Shown here: positions 24,304-36,756 of the stretch, piece by piece
Layout: each line of letters opens with the position of its first letter
Position numbering within the stretch: the stretch's first letter is position 1
Source: Iris pallida
Lineage: Eukaryota > Streptophyta > Magnoliopsida > Asparagales > Iridaceae
Length of the DNA: 64,000 nt
Assembly: GCA_029216955.1 (NCBI GenBank)
Contig: JANAVB010044018.1
Location: 2,349,859 to 2,413,858 of the forward strand
Direction of reading: 5' to 3'
Translations under genes and position numbers: made by a program
The notes under the pieces: generated by a model
Seen by the model: only the letters and a program-made list of their open reading frames with translations
What the model was told of the DNA's origin: nothing
Database searches by the model: none

Positions 24304-24967
24304 AGTACTTTACTGCACAGCAAGAAAATTGGCCAACAAGTTGTCGTTTTAAAACAGTTTTGTAGTATTACAGAAAACAGATTTTTGTTCAACTTCGTCT
24401 CGATTTTTCGAGCAAGTCAATGGGTTGTTTTCAAAATCAACCTGGAGGATCTCGAAGAGGGTCAAGTCTACTTTCCAGAAAATCTTACGGATCGAAAATC
24501 GGTGCTATGAGTAAAAAGTTATGTCATAGGGAAGTAGGGTACCTTGAGTGAAAAACTGCTCCGGGGGTGACGCGGGGCTGACATCCGATACTCCGTTCGT
24601 CGCGCACAAAGCCCTGTCGCTGGTGAAACGAATTCGTAGGCGAAGAGGGTATGATCAGCCTCAACTTTCGTTTTGGAAGATTAGGGTTTTGAGGCTTGTG
24701 GAAAAAGTTACATATATACAAAGTTGTTACAAAACCTAATACTAATGGGTTTAAGCTTTATGGGATCCACGATTTGATTTCGTTTTGGGTGTGCTTGCTG
24801 CATACAGCAGCAAGCTAATTAGGGGGCGGGACACGCCCACATGGAGTGGGGGGTTAAGTTGCATATATTTTTTTTGTTTTTGTTTTTCTTTCTTTTTCCT
24901 TTTCTTTTCCTTTCTTTAAACACAGTGGTCGGTCCCCTCTCCCTTGGGCCGACCACCACTGTATGTT

Positions 24968-24987
24968 TTTTTTACTACTATATATAA

Positions 24988-25022
<35 letters not shown>

Positions 25023-25039
25023 TTAAATATATATATTTT

Positions 25040-25104
<65 letters not shown>

Positions 25105-25215
25105 GCATATAATCCCATAAAATTCCAATAAATTGTAATTAAGTAATAAAAACCTTTATAATAATCATAGACTATATTTAGTAGCACTTAAAATATCAAG
25201 CACACAATCACACAC

Positions 25216-25281
<66 letters not shown>
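24968..25281. repeat. AT and poly-T tracts in 3' LTR of A
   Basis: (AT)n at 24981-25004 and 25044-25100, T-runs between, and another (AT)n at 25219-25281. The partner LTR has tracts at 33038-33092 and 33209-33287. Open frames of Ile/Tyr repeats across these are artefacts. Confidence 0.9.
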
Positions 25282-25291
<10 letters not shown>

Positions 25292-25390
25292 AATACACCC
25301 ATATATACCAACTAACTCTTTAATGCCAAATAATATATTAAAAATAATTTTTAAATCACTAAAATAATTAGAAAATCTTGGGGGTTTACA

Positions 25391-25405
25391 TCCTACCCAA
25401 CTTAA
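25391..25405 (-). other. Polypurine tract of gypsy A
   Basis: The minus strand reads AAGTTGGGTAGGA immediately before the LTR start TGTAAACCC, preceded by CGAGGACGAAATTTTC. This is the usual plus-strand primer position for plant gypsy elements. Confidence 0.75.
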
Positions 25406-25475
25406 AGAAAATTTCGTCCTCGAAATTAAACTAATGCCGGGGGATCAAATGCAATGCAAGGGAATTGTTAATAAT

Positions 25476-28400
25476 TTAAAAGCTTAAAATGCAAGACATA
25501 CCTTCGTCTTCGAACAAATGCTGGTAGCGATTTTGGATGTCGTCCTCGCACTCCCAAGTAGACTCTCCTGGCGAGTGATGCTTCCATGCCACGCGAACCA
25601 ATGGAATAGATTGATTCTGCAACACCTTCACTAGGCGATCGAGGATACCTACTGGTTGCTCTTCGTACGACAAACTCGGTCCAACTGTGATCTCGGAGTG
25701 ATTAAGCACATGATTGCTGTCCGCCATGTACCTCCTCAACTGAGATACATGGAATACGTTATGCACTCCCTCCAACGACGGTGGCAAGGCCAATCTATAG
25801 GCAACCTCTCCAACACGTTACAAGACATCGAACGGCCCGATGTACCTTGGGCTCAACTTGCCACGTCCTCCGAATCGAATCGTGCTTCTAGTGGAGGATA
25901 TCTTCAAGAACACATGGTCGCCCTCTTTGAACTCTAAAGGTCGACGACGATTATCTGCCCACTGCTTCTGACGATCCTGCGCTGCTCACAGGTGTCCCTG
26001 AATTTTCTTCACTGTTTCTACTGTACTCAAGACCAACTCGGGACCCAATAGCTGTCGCTCTCCTATGTCGCTCCAACAAACACGAGATCAACACTTCCTA
26101 CAATACAATGCTTCAAACGGAGCCATCTAAATGCTCGTTTGATAGCTATTGTTGTAGGAAAACTTAACAAGATGAAGATGGTCCTCCCATAAACCACCAA
26201 AATCAAGCATGCATGCTCTCAACATATCCTCTAGCGTTTGAATGGTATGCTCCGACTGACCGTCTGTCTGCGGATGGTATGATGTGCTAAACTTCAACCG
26301 TGTGCCCAAAATCTCTTGCATGCTCCTCCAAAAGTGCAAGGTGAATCTAGAGTCGCGGTCCGACACAATACTAACTGGCACACCGTGTAATCTCACAATC
26401 TGCTCCATATACTTCTCCGCCAATACCTCTATCGACTGGCCCACTCTAAAAGGTAAGAAATGGGCTGACTTTGTAAGTCTATCAACAATCACCTACACTG
26501 CGTCACATCCCCTAGGACTCCGAGGAAAACTCGTGACGAAATCCATAGTAATATGCTCCCACTTCCACTCGGGAATGGGTAGCGGCTGTAATAATCCGGC
26601 CGTCCTTTGGTGTTCCGTCTTCACTTGTTGACATACCAAGCACTTTGCAACGAAACGAGCTTTCTCCCGCTTCATTCCATGCCATCAATAATACTGTCGT
26701 AAGTCACGGTACATCTTGGTTCCTCCGGGATGAAAAGAGTAAGTCAAACTGTGAGCCTCTGCCATAAGCTCCTACCATAGCTCTCCATTGGGAACATAAA
26801 TGCGATCCCCACATCGCAATGTCCCATCGGAGTGGATCCTCAATCCCGTCTGCTCTTCTACTTCAGTCATCTCTTTGAGCCGTCGAAATCTAGCGTCATT
26901 GGGCAATGCTGCCTTGATGTGCTCTACCAATGATGATTGTACTTGGAGGTTGGCTAATAGGCCATCTGCTCCAGGCAATACTACCTCAATACCAAGCTGC
27001 TCCAAGTCTCTAATCAATTCCTTCTACGTAGTCAAAAAGTGTGCCATAGGCTTGCGGCACAATGCGTCTGCCACGACATTAGCCTTGCCCGGATGATAAT
27101 GTAGCTCGATCTCATAATCCTTCATCAACTCCAACCAACATCGTTTTCGCATATTCAACTCTTACTGTGTGAACACGTACTTGAGGCTCTTATGATCAGT
27201 GTAAATATCAACCTTCTCGCCGTACAAGTAGTGTCTCCATAACTTCAAAGCAAAGATAACCGCTGCGAGCTCTAGATCGTGGGTCGAATAATTCTTCTCA
27301 TGCACTCTCAACTGTCGTGATGCATATGCTACTACACGCCCGTGCTGCATCAATACGCATCCTAATCCTTTTCCGGATGCGTCGATATAGATCACAAATC
27401 CTTCCAGGCCCGATGGTAGTGTCAATATCGGTGCTGTGGTCAATCGCTTCTTCAACTCATCAAATGCGGCTTGACACTCATCTGTCCATACAAACTCCTG
27501 ATCCTTGCAAGTTAATCGAGTTATAGGCCCCGCTATTCGAGAGAAATCTTCTACGAACCGTCGGTAGTAACCCGCAAGTCCGAAAAAACTTCTCACCTCA
27601 GAAGCTGAAGTGGGAGCGGGCCATGATTCGACTGCTGTGATCTTATCCGGGTCCACTGATATACCATCACCTGTAACAACATGACCAAGAAATGATACCT
27701 CCTTGAGAAAGAAATCACACTTGCTAAGCTTCGCAAAGAGTCTCTCATTTCTCAATGTTCCCAAAACTATCCGTAGATGTTGCTCATGCTCCTCTTGACT
27801 CTTAGAGTAAATCAAGATATCATCTATAAAGACTACTACAAATTTGTCTAAGTACTGGAGAAAGATTTTATTCATCAAATTCATGAAGACTGCGGGTGCA
27901 TTGGTCAAACCGAAAGGCATGACCAAGAACTCGTAGTGTCCATACCTTGATCGAAAAGCCGTCTTTGTAATGTCTTCCTTCCGAACCTTCAATTGGTAAT
28001 AGCATGATCGTAAGTCAATCTTGGAGAATACTTTGCTCCACTCAATTGATCAAATAGATCGTCTATACGCGGCAAGGGATACTTGTTCTTCACTGTCACT
28101 GCATTCAATGCTCTGTAGTCGATGCACATGCGCACTGTCCCGTCTTTCTTAGGCACAAAAAGAACGGGTGCTCCCCACGGTGACGCACTGGCACGAATAA
28201 ATCCCTTCTCTAATAAGTCATCAATCTGCGTCTTCATCTCTATCAACTCCTTGGGTGCCAGACGATATACTCTAGATGAAATAGGCTCAGCTCCGGGAAT
28301 AAGCTCAATAGTAAACTCAATTTCTCGGTCAGGTGGTAATCCTGGCAATTCTTCAGGGAATACGTCCTCAAACTCGGTGATGATAGGGTGCTGAGGGGCG

Positions 28401-28960
28401 TCATGCATCATCATATGAGTCCCCGATACGGGTGCATCACAACTCTCTCCGTCTTCTTTGGTGAACTCAAACTCCGCCGCATTCGGTGGTCTAAAGATAA
28501 TACTGCTCCTATGGCAGTCTATGAGAGCGAAATGCTGGCTCAACCAGTCCATTCCAAGAACCACATCAAATATTGGCATAGGGAATACGAGAAGTCGTGC
28601 CATCATCTCTCTCCCATTTATCATTACATGACAAAGTCTACAAACACCACTAACAGGTACAACTCCTCCTCCAGTGAGGATTTTAACATTCTCAGCTAAA
28701 GGTGTGGTGGGAATGTTGTGTCTAGTGGCAAAACTAGTGTCTATAAATGAATGTGTGGCTCCAGTATCAAATAATGTAATAGCAGAAAAAGATGCAACTA
28801 AAACCATACCTGCTATGACCTCTGCCTCTATCTCTACTTTCTCAACAGCTAGAGAGAATGCCTTTCTATGGTTCTGTACTGGGCCTTGAGCTCTGGCCTT
28901 GTGGTACTGTGTTGTCTGTGGTGGTAATAGTGGACGAGGTGCTGGGGCTGTAGGCCTCTA
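25476..28960 (-). pseudogene. Gypsy A pol with C-terminal chromodomain, broken
   Basis: Protease: [12 protein letters not shown] near 28770. [21 protein letters not shown] near 28170, a frameshift near 28000-28040, [12 protein letters not shown], catalytic [10 protein letters not shown] near 27830. RNase [13 protein letters not shown] near 27385, [10 protein letters not shown] near 27190. Integrase: zinc H/H and CLVCQQVK near 26660, DFVTSFPRSPRG, SDRDSRF near 26350, [12 protein letters not shown] near 26245 (catalytic Glu kept). The C-terminus (LPPSLEGVHNVFHVSQLRR, then ILDRLVKVLQN ... WECEDDIQNRY, about 25660-25500) is a chromodomain that in chromoviruses guides integration to marked chromatin. 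In-frame stops near 27162, 27030, 26772, 26702, 26493, 26127, 26080 and later break it; many replace Gln, Arg or Trp codons. Confidence 0.9.
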
Positions 28961-30171
28961 GGCCTGATGTGCCTGAACTAGAGCCTGCTGCTCAGGACAA
29001 TCTAAGTGCTGTCCTGATCCACATCTCATACATAATCCCAAACGAAGTCGACAGTCATCTCTGATATGCCCCTGCTTTCCGCAAAAGTTGCAGGTGGGCT
29101 TCTGATACGGTGTGTGCCTCTGCTGGTACTGTCCTGTGGTCCTCCTAATAGGTCCTTCCTATGTAGCTCGAGCTGGTGCAACTGCTGTGGTATGGCGTCT
29201 CGACGTCTGCTGCTGCTCCTTGCGAAGAATCTTCTGAGCACGAGCTTCTTCCAAGACAGCTGAATGGGAGACTCGAGACTGGGTAGTCGTATAAGACTTG
29301 AGCTCTGGTGCCAGCCCCTGGTGAAATCTTCTCGCCTTCTCTAACTCCGTCGGAATCAATCCCGCACCAAATCGACTCAGGCGATTGAACTCTGAGTCAT
29401 ACTCATCAACTGTCATATTCCCTTGCTTCAAATGAAGGAACTGGTTGTAGAGACCATCTCTGACATCAATAGGGAAGAACCTCTCATAAAATGTATCATA
29501 GAACTGCTTCCAGGTGATCCCAGTGCCTTGTCGTCTCTCTTCCGCCTTCCACCAGTTGTGAGCATTGTCTTCTAACAGTAGTCCACTGCTGTCATCCAAT
29601 CTCGAGCTGGCAAATGGGATGCCTTCAGTAGCTTCTCGGTACTAGTAAGCCACTGTGACACCTATAATGGCTTCTCTGTTCCTCTAAAGGCCTTGGGGTT
29701 CATATCTGTGAAATTCTTGATAGAGCCTTCATAGGGATGCAGAGCCGGTACTGGTACTGGTACTGGAGGTGGTGGTGGAGGTATAGCCAATGCTGCCATC
29801 ATTGTCTATCTCATCAACTCAGTCTGCTGCCACTAAGCCTGTATCATGGCGTACATAAACTGAAAAGTAGGGCTCCCATCAGTCGGTGGTGGAGGCATCT
29901 GAGGTCCCGACTGTGGTAGAAACTGCTGAGGGAATGGGGGTGGTGGTGGCAGAGGTACATTCCCTTCTGGTGGCATGGTAGTAGTCTGTCCAGCCTGGCT
30001 GCCTGAGGGTGCTGCGATCTCTGGGTACTCCGTCGTCGGTGTCGTAGTAGGCTGCGACTGTCCTGGCTGGTATGGTGTCGCTGGAGTCATAGGAGGATTC
30101 TGTCCCTCCGGAGTAGCCTCTTCACCAGATGTGAGGGCCAAGGCAGAAGTGCGTCCGCTTCTTAAATGCAT
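28961..30171 (-). pseudogene. Gypsy A Gag, broken
   Basis: Starts at ATG 30171 (MHLRSGRTSALALTSGEEA). The N-terminal ~110 residues are rich in Pro, Thr and Gln. A stop near 29833 replaces a Gln codon in a QA-stop-W context. The capsid core is visible (NAHNWWKAEERRQG near 29570; FYERFFPIDVRD; LKQGNMTVDEYDSEFNRL near 29420). Two zinc knuckles follow around 29090-29000: CNFCGKQGHIRDDC is intact and CMRCGSGQHLDC is a shorter variant. A frame change near 29159 separates capsid and knuckles. Confidence 0.87.
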
Positions 30172-30378
30172 ACTATTGGCATGAAGAAGAAAAGTTGATA
30201 TTTAGGAAGATTAGATATGAAGTAAATCGAATAATCAAGGAAGTTTCGAAAAGATTGGAAGTCAAGAGATAGTAGTAGTTCTGGATGAGATATTCTTATT
30301 CCTATATGCAGGCTTGTTGGGCACAATCATGTAACCCAATAATATTAACGTAGACCTGCATGGGCCACCACAAAAACA

Positions 30379-33037
30379 TGTAACGCCCCAGTCCCATAAT
30401 ACGTAGGACCAAGTACGTGAACATGCCAGCTACACATATATGAAAATACTCCAATATGTAGAATCCTCATATATGCACATAAGCTGTAACTAAAATAATC
30501 ACAGGCCAAAATAATATAATCTAATCTCATCACAGCTCAACACAGAAGATAGTAGAGTCCAAATAAATAAATAAGAGTATCAAAAGATAGCCGGGTGAAC
30601 ATACTCACTCCAAACAGCTATAAAAAATAGTCTCACAAGATCGGAGTCCAACCTCCGCAAATAGAAAGAATAGAGATATAAAATAATGTCCACTAATGTC
30701 TCAAATAAAGAATAGACTAGAAATCAGTAAGGACTGCCTCGTCATCTATGTAGGATAGCTCCAACGCCGCTCCGTACTCCTGTGGAAAATCGTCTAAACC
30801 TGGAGAGATAACCAGGTCCTCAGGGTACATAGCAAGATACAAGAAAACACCATGCCATATAAACTGTGATAATATAATAAGAGAAAAGTATGCATGCAAT
30901 CGGGTTCTTGACCATTCTACTGTGAATATGCCGTTGAGATACATTCCTTCGACGCATGAGCCCTGGCTTAATATAGGATCCGGTATAGTCCCCTCTTGGG
31001 CACCAGTGACCAAGTGCATGACGTTCCAAGAACGACAGTGGCCAACCTGAGAGGCTAATCATACTCGTATCTCCAGCGGAGCTTTCGGGTTACAAGGGAA
31101 GTACAATCGAAGCCCATACGTCAGGTAATGTTCTCCCCACCTAATGCCTAGTATCATCATCTCCATGACTGACATGTACCTCTAGTAACCGCCAAGTCTT
31201 CTAGCATGCAATTCTATTGGCAGTTACCCCTATCCGTCGTACGCTCCATACGTGTCGGTGGCCAGCCGACTACGCGAATACGTGTCCTACATGTGACTCA
31301 CATCACGTGATACAACAAGTGTCTAGGCCGTATGAGATATACCACCAATACCTCAACATCAATGGGTGGTCAATAAACTAAGTCAATGCAAGAGAAATAA
31401 ATAAAGCGAGAAAAAAGACCGATAGAGTCGCTTGCACCCAAGTTTGACCTGGACGCACAGTTTAAATATCGATAAATAAGAAATGCTAAAAATAACAACT
31501 GAAAATAAGAAATATAATAATCACAGAGTAAGGTGGCAAGGTATCATGCCTGATGGTGCAAAGTGGCAAGTCCAGGTAATCACAATGTCAGCTAAGAAAT
31601 GTCACAATCTCCAAACAACTCCGGACGCTGAAACAAACATCAAAAACGCACTCGGTATAAAAGATATACCTAGAAAACGCTTGTCCAAAAGTATAATTCT
31701 GGAACAGAGGCAAAATCATAATTTCGGGTCAAAACGATGTCCGCTGTTGGACCCGCTTTGCACCGAAATACGTGCCAAAGTCTATGGTCTCCAAAGTCGT
31801 CAAACTACATGTCCACGGATTCAGTTTGAGGAGAGGAACTCAATGGTATGTCTAGTTTTGGATTTCGATGAGCCGTGTACAAAATCGTCCGTTTGAGTGG
31901 GTCGCGGACCCGCCAAAAAGGGATTTTGATTCGACCTTCTCAGAATCGAACCAAACTTGGCACACTGGACCAGAATTTTGACCCGAACATGCTGGCACAA
32001 GTTTTGTCTCGAATCGACGACTGTACACGAATTTAGGACGAAGTTTGTAAAACGCCGATACGGGGGTATCCCGACGGATACGGACTAATTTCGTCGCGCA
32101 CACACGACGAAACTGAGTTTCGTCAGTTCCCACACGTCGACAACGTCCATACACGCCTTTCGATGCATATAGCGTGCGACCACGTCGCCCGATTTGTCGG
32201 GGCACACGCCATATCGGACAAATTTCAGAAAATTAATATAATTAAACATAGGTTTTTCCTCAACTTCAACATCAATCTACTTTTTATGCGCTAATCGAAA
32301 CGACGATCCAGAAGAGGCGTTGCGATCTCGGTTATGTTGTCTTTTACTGTTTTTAAATAGTTCCTACAATACTTTACTGCACAGCAAGAAAATTGGCCGA
32401 CAAGTTGTCGTTTTAAAACAGTTTTATAGTTTTACAGAAAACAGATTTTTGTTTAACTTCGTCTTGATTTTTCGAGCAAGTCGATGGGTTGTTTTCGAAA
32501 TCCACCTAAAGGATCTTGAAGAGGGTCAAGTCTACTTTCCAGAAAATCTTACGGATCGAAAATCGGTGCTACGAGTAAAAAGCTACGTCGTAGGAAAGTA
32601 GGGTACCTTGAGTGGAAAACTGCTCCGTGGGTGACGCGGGGTTGACTTCCGATGCTTCGTTCGTCGCGCACAAAGCTCCGTCGCTAGTGAAACGAATTCG
32701 TAGGCGAAGAGGGTATGATCAGCCTCAACTTTCATTTTGGAAGATTAGGGTTTCGAGGCTTGTGGAAAAAGTTACATATATACCAAGTTGTTACAAAACC
32801 TAATACTAATGGGTTTAAGCTTTATGGGATCCACGATTTGGTTTCGTTTTGGGTGTACTTGCTGCGTACAGCAGCAAGTTAATTAGGGGACGGGACCCGC
32901 CCACATGGAGTAGGGGGTTAAGTTGTATATATATTTTTTTGTTTTTGTTTTTCTTTCTTTTTTCTTTTCTTTTCCTTTCTTTAAACACAGTGGTCGGTCC
33001 CCTCTCCCTTGGGCCGACCACCACTGTATGTTTTTTT

Positions 33038-33094
<57 letters not shown>

Positions 33095-33205
33095 GCATAT
33101 AATCCCATAAAATTCTAATAAATTGTAATTAAGTAATAAAAATCTTTATAATAATCATAGACTATATTTAGTTGCACTTCAAATATCGAGCACACAATCA
33201 CACAC

Positions 33206-33289
<84 letters not shown>

Positions 33290-33388
33290 AATACACCCAT
33301 ATATACCAACTAACTCTTTAATGCCAAATAATATATTAAAAATAATTTTTAAATCACTAAAATAATTAGAAAATCTTGGGGGCTTACA
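30379..33388 (-). mobile_element. 5' LTR of gypsy A (intact length)
   Basis: 3010 bp, TGTAAACCC to GTTACA on the minus strand. It preserves the empty site for the family-B solo LTR (near 32370). Its AT tracts at 33038-33092 and 33209-33287 lie close to the 5' end. Confidence 0.92.
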
Positions 33389-35266
33389 CCAGTCATATGC
33401 TGCGAACATCCGCTATCGAGGATCCACTTGCTTTTAGCATGAGAGGGTTGAGGGTCTACCTACAAAACAAGTAGATGAATCATTTGGTACCCATTTACTG
33501 AAGGGTCCATATTGATTAGTCTTAGATCTCCAAATCAGTGAGTGATTGTCAACAAACTTTCTTGCTGGACAATACTGTGATATGCGCCCATGAGTACCAC
33601 AGTACGTGCAAGTAAGTTTTGAAAATGTGTTAGTTGATTTTATGTTGACATGCATATGTGGTTTCTTTGAAAACCTATATGTGAAAGCATGGTGATATTC
33701 ATGTTTCTTATGTGCTTTCTGTATTTTAGTCCTCTTAGGTGTATGCTTAGCATTAGGACTAAATTTAGGCTGTGTCAAAGGTATAGCCTGTTTGCCTATC
33801 TTGATTTCTAACATTTTAGAAACTGCATAAGACTCTTCATATTTAGCGGTCATATCAATGAGTCTTTGCTATGTGACTATGTTCTTCTTCTTCTGTATGT
33901 CTTATAACTCTTGTATCTTTACATAGTCTCTTTCTTTCTTTTCAATTTTGAGAATAGCCTCATGATAGTCTACTTTAAGCTTGGCTATCTTATCCGTGTT
34001 ACCAGTAGTAGACGTATCTCTAATATCTTCAATGATATTTGACAGTCTAGCTACTTTGGTTGTTCATGCCTTAACCTCTTTTCGAGATTGCTTATACTTG
34101 TCAAACACATTTATGTGTTCTTCAAGTAGTTTCCTGAAGGCATTTTCTAACCCATCGAAAGTAAAATCATCAAACAAAGGATTCGAGGATACCTTATCAA
34201 AAGCCATAAGACCGACATTTGCAGTGCTGCAGGGTCTATCTTCTTCCTCTGATTCATTAGTATCACTTTCATGCCAGATACTTGTATTTGCATACTTTCG
34301 ACCTGTTGTTGTTCTTCGGCTTGATCTTGATCTATCATATGGACTGCTTTCCTTTGGAGTTGGGCAGTCCTTTTTCATATGCCCTAACTTCTTGCATCCA
34401 AAGCAGATTGTTTCTTCTTTATTGCTTTTTTGGACATCTTTCTTCTTTCTATTTGATTTCTCAAACTTTAAGAATTTTCTGAAATTCTTCACTAGCAGTG
34501 CTTGTTCATCAACACTAGATGATTCTGCATCAGAATCTTTGCATGTTGATATTCTTGCTTGAGCTTTGAAGGCGATTGATTTCTCTTTTGGAGTAGCTTC
34601 TTTAAACTTTTGCAGATCCAGCTCATGGGTCATTAGGTTGCCCATAAGTGTTTCCAGAGTCATGGTGGTGAGATCGTTTTCTTCAATAATTGTTGTTTCT
34701 TTTGGGTTCCAATTTTTGGTTAGAGCCTGTAGCACTTTTCTGATCTTCTCATGATTACTGTAATCCATACCAAGAGATTGCAAAGGATTAGTAATATCAA
34801 GGAAACGAGTGAACATCTGTGTAATTGACTCGTCGGGTTTTATTTTGAAAGATTCATATTCTTGTGTTAGTCTGCTAATTTTGGATTCCTTCACTTTGGA
34901 AGTACCTTCATGAGTTACCTCAAGAATTTTCCAAATCTCATGAGACATCTTAAAGGTTGAAACTCGATTGAACTCCGTCTTGTCAATTGCACAGAATAGT
35001 ACATTGATGGCATATTCATCTAGACTAGCCTTTGCTTTTTCTGCCTCTGTATATTATTCATGAGGCTTGTCTGTAAGTATGCCATCAACTACTGTAGGTG
35101 CCGGTTTCTTATAACCGTCAATAACTATAGACCAAAGATCAAAGTCAAAAGACTTTAAGAAGAATGTCATTCGTGTTTTCCAGTAAGTATAGTTTGTTCC
35201 ATCAAATAGTGGGGGTTTATTTGTGGATTGCCCTTCACCATTGAATATTGGTTTCACGGCTGCCAT
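33389..35266 (-). pseudogene. Copia gag and start of protease (E)
   Basis: Start at ATG 35266 (MAAVKPIFNGEGQSTNKPPL), 35 bp after the primer site. LFDGTNYTYWKTRMTFF, then the UBN2-type Gag body (MSHEIWKILEVTHEG; PDESITQMFTRFLDI; THELDLQKF), first knuckle CFGCKKLGHMKKDC (near 34410-34370, intact), an acidic region (DTNESEEEDRP), a coiled-coil-like stretch, and a second knuckle CTYCGTHGRISQYC (near 33610) with Arg replacing His. Stops at about 35054, 34061 and 33434 break it. At 33430-33389 the protease motif WILDSGCSQHMTG is intact up to the insertion of gypsy A; the next residues (DASLF) resume at 20984. Confidence 0.88.
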
Positions 35267-35299
35267 ATATACTCTCTGAGGTTGTTATATTAGAATATA

Positions 35300-35315
35300 A
35301 CCTCCTCTGATACCA
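35300..35315 (-). other. Primer-binding site, tRNA-iMet-like (E)
   Basis: The minus strand reads TGGTATCAGAGGAGGT, two bases after the LTR. The first 11 bases match the iMet type (TGGTATCAGAG). Confidence 0.85.
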
Positions 35316-35317
35316 AT

Positions 35318-36352
35318 TGTAGGACCGTTGAGCACCTCTAGAGGGGGTGAATAGAGTGAGTACGAGTGCAGCAGAAAATAATCACCAATTATAAATTAAA
35401 AAGCAGATAACTATGGCAGTGAATAAAGAGACAGTAAATAAAATGTAGCAAGAGATCAGCGAATCAAACTCAGTGGACACCATAATATAAACTGGTTTCC
35501 CTCTTAGAGGACTAATCCAGTCACAGGTACTCTTGCCTGCTGTTAATCTACTATTCACAAGCTAATTGATAGCTTGTAGTCTCTTTACAACACCGTGCTT
35601 GGTGACAAGTGCACGATCGACTTCACAACACCGTGCTTGGCGACGAGCAAACGACTGGCTCCAAAAATAGAAATGTGTTCTGAACTTCAACGACCTCTTT
35701 ACAACTCTGACAACCAAAGACTCTAAAACAAATAGATGTTGTTGGCTTTGGCTAAGAGATGTATAGGTGGAGTGTGAAAGCTTTAGATCAATAAAAACAC
35801 TATTGGATATAGATAGAGAGAAAAGAAGATAAGTTCATGAGTGATTTGAAATGAGAAATTCTCTTCTATTTATAGGTGTTTTTGAGGACCGAACTCGAAC
35901 AGAGTTCAGATGTAAAGATTTCACAAACGAACGTTGCATGCAGATTTGGAGACAACAAACATTTGAATTTGAACTGACCGAACTCGGTCCGAACTCGGCT
36001 AGAGTTTTGTCTAAGTTCATCCAGTACTTAGAAGAATATTTGGTCCAATTCTGTTTGCATAGGATATGTAATATTTTTGGTATAAGGAATTTTGATGGAT
36101 AGGCAGGCTTTTTAGATAAGTGGAATGTAGATAACCTAAGCCAGTAATACCCAGTCGATTTTACAATTTGTATCCTAGACTCAATAAAGATAAAAATACA
36201 CAATAAATTGTAAAATGACTCAGACCGATTCCAATACATGAACGCTTAGAAATGATGATTGAAATGCTTGCAGATGTTGTAGTACACTCTCGATATTGGT
36301 TTTACTTGACCTGAAAAGCTAGCAGCAGTTTGTATATTCTGTATATTGATTT
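35318..36352 (-). mobile_element. 5' LTR of copia E, 5'-truncated
   Basis: About 1.03 kb. Shares CTCTAGAGGG and CTAGACTCAATAAA landmarks with the M1 and D LTRs. TATA box (minus) at 35866-35875. The outer end with TGTTGG is missing: at 36352 it passes directly into a family-B LTR. Confidence 0.82.
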
Positions 36353-36353
36353 T

Positions 36354-36756
36354 CCCAAGCCGCCGACTTTTTTAAGGCAATCATTGCAAACCCTAAAGAT
36401 GACACCCCACTCCTATAAATAGCAAGGTGCCATTCCCTTGCAGAAGAGAGAGGACCCCCGGCTGGATACACAGAGAGAAAAAGGCTCGCATAGGAGAGTC
36501 TTTCCACACGCTCCGAGAGCATTTCTTTATCAGAGCCGAGGCTACGTCCGATCGTCCAAGGAGTAAGGCAGAGCTGCCGTCGCTTTCCCGAGCCTCTATC
36601 GTCACCCCCCAGAATCAAAACTAAACAATTGTACTTAGATTGCTGTACTTAGGTTTTCATTCCTAGGCTTTCTTTGTATGAGCGAGTTTGTATTGTGAAG
36701 TAAAAGTCCAGTCCTCCCATAAAACTATTCTGTTCTTTTATAATCAATGGCAAACA
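36354..36756 (+). mobile_element. 5' LTR remnant of B1
   Basis: Keeps only the last 403 bp of the ~1.37-kb LTR, from CCCAAGCCGCCGAC to GGCAAACA. A TATA box CTATAAATAG is at 36413-36422. U3 with the octamer array is lost at the fusion with copia E. Confidence 0.9.

Larger units (their letters stand above)
20990..25390 (-). mobile_element. 3' LTR of gypsy A (interrupted)
   Basis: 4401 bp including a 1323-bp family-B solo LTR and its 5-bp duplication; without them about 3.07 kb, matching the partner LTR (3010 bp). The remaining length difference is mostly in the AT tracts. Confidence 0.92.
20990..33388 (-). mobile_element. Gypsy element A, complete, chromovirus (Tekay/Del-like)
   Basis: Two LTRs (20990-25390 and 30379-33388) flank a minus-strand gag-pol. 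Direct repeats CCAAT (20985-20989) and CCAGT (33389-33393) are a 5-bp target duplication with one later change. The polyprotein ends in a chromodomain, which defines chromoviruses; LTRs over 3 kb fit the Tekay/Del clade. By eye I count about 18 differences in the first ~345 bp of the two LTRs, so it is not a young insertion. I could not find a convincing primer site next to the 5' LTR end at 30379. Confidence 0.92.
15932..36352 (-). mobile_element. Copia element E (Maximus/SIRE-like), split by gypsy A
   Basis: Minus-strand order: LTR remnant (36352-35318), primer site, gag (35266-33434), protease motif cut at 33389/20989, integrase, RT, RNase H (to 18011), spacer, extra ORF (17520 to about 16150), then truncation at 15932 without polypurine tract or 3' LTR. 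Both ends are lost: the 3' side abuts truncated element C and the 5' LTR is fused at 36352/36354 to a family-B LTR remnant. The inserted A element occupies 20990-33388. Confidence 0.85.

Noticed and set aside
24854..25108. Ile/Tyr-repeat open frames in AT tracts (also 32883-33409)
   Set aside because: Pure (AT)n translation.
30360..30378. Primer-binding site of gypsy A
   Set aside because: The bases after the LTR end contain TGGTGGCCCATG but no match to the iMet type or another primer site I can name; left uncalled.
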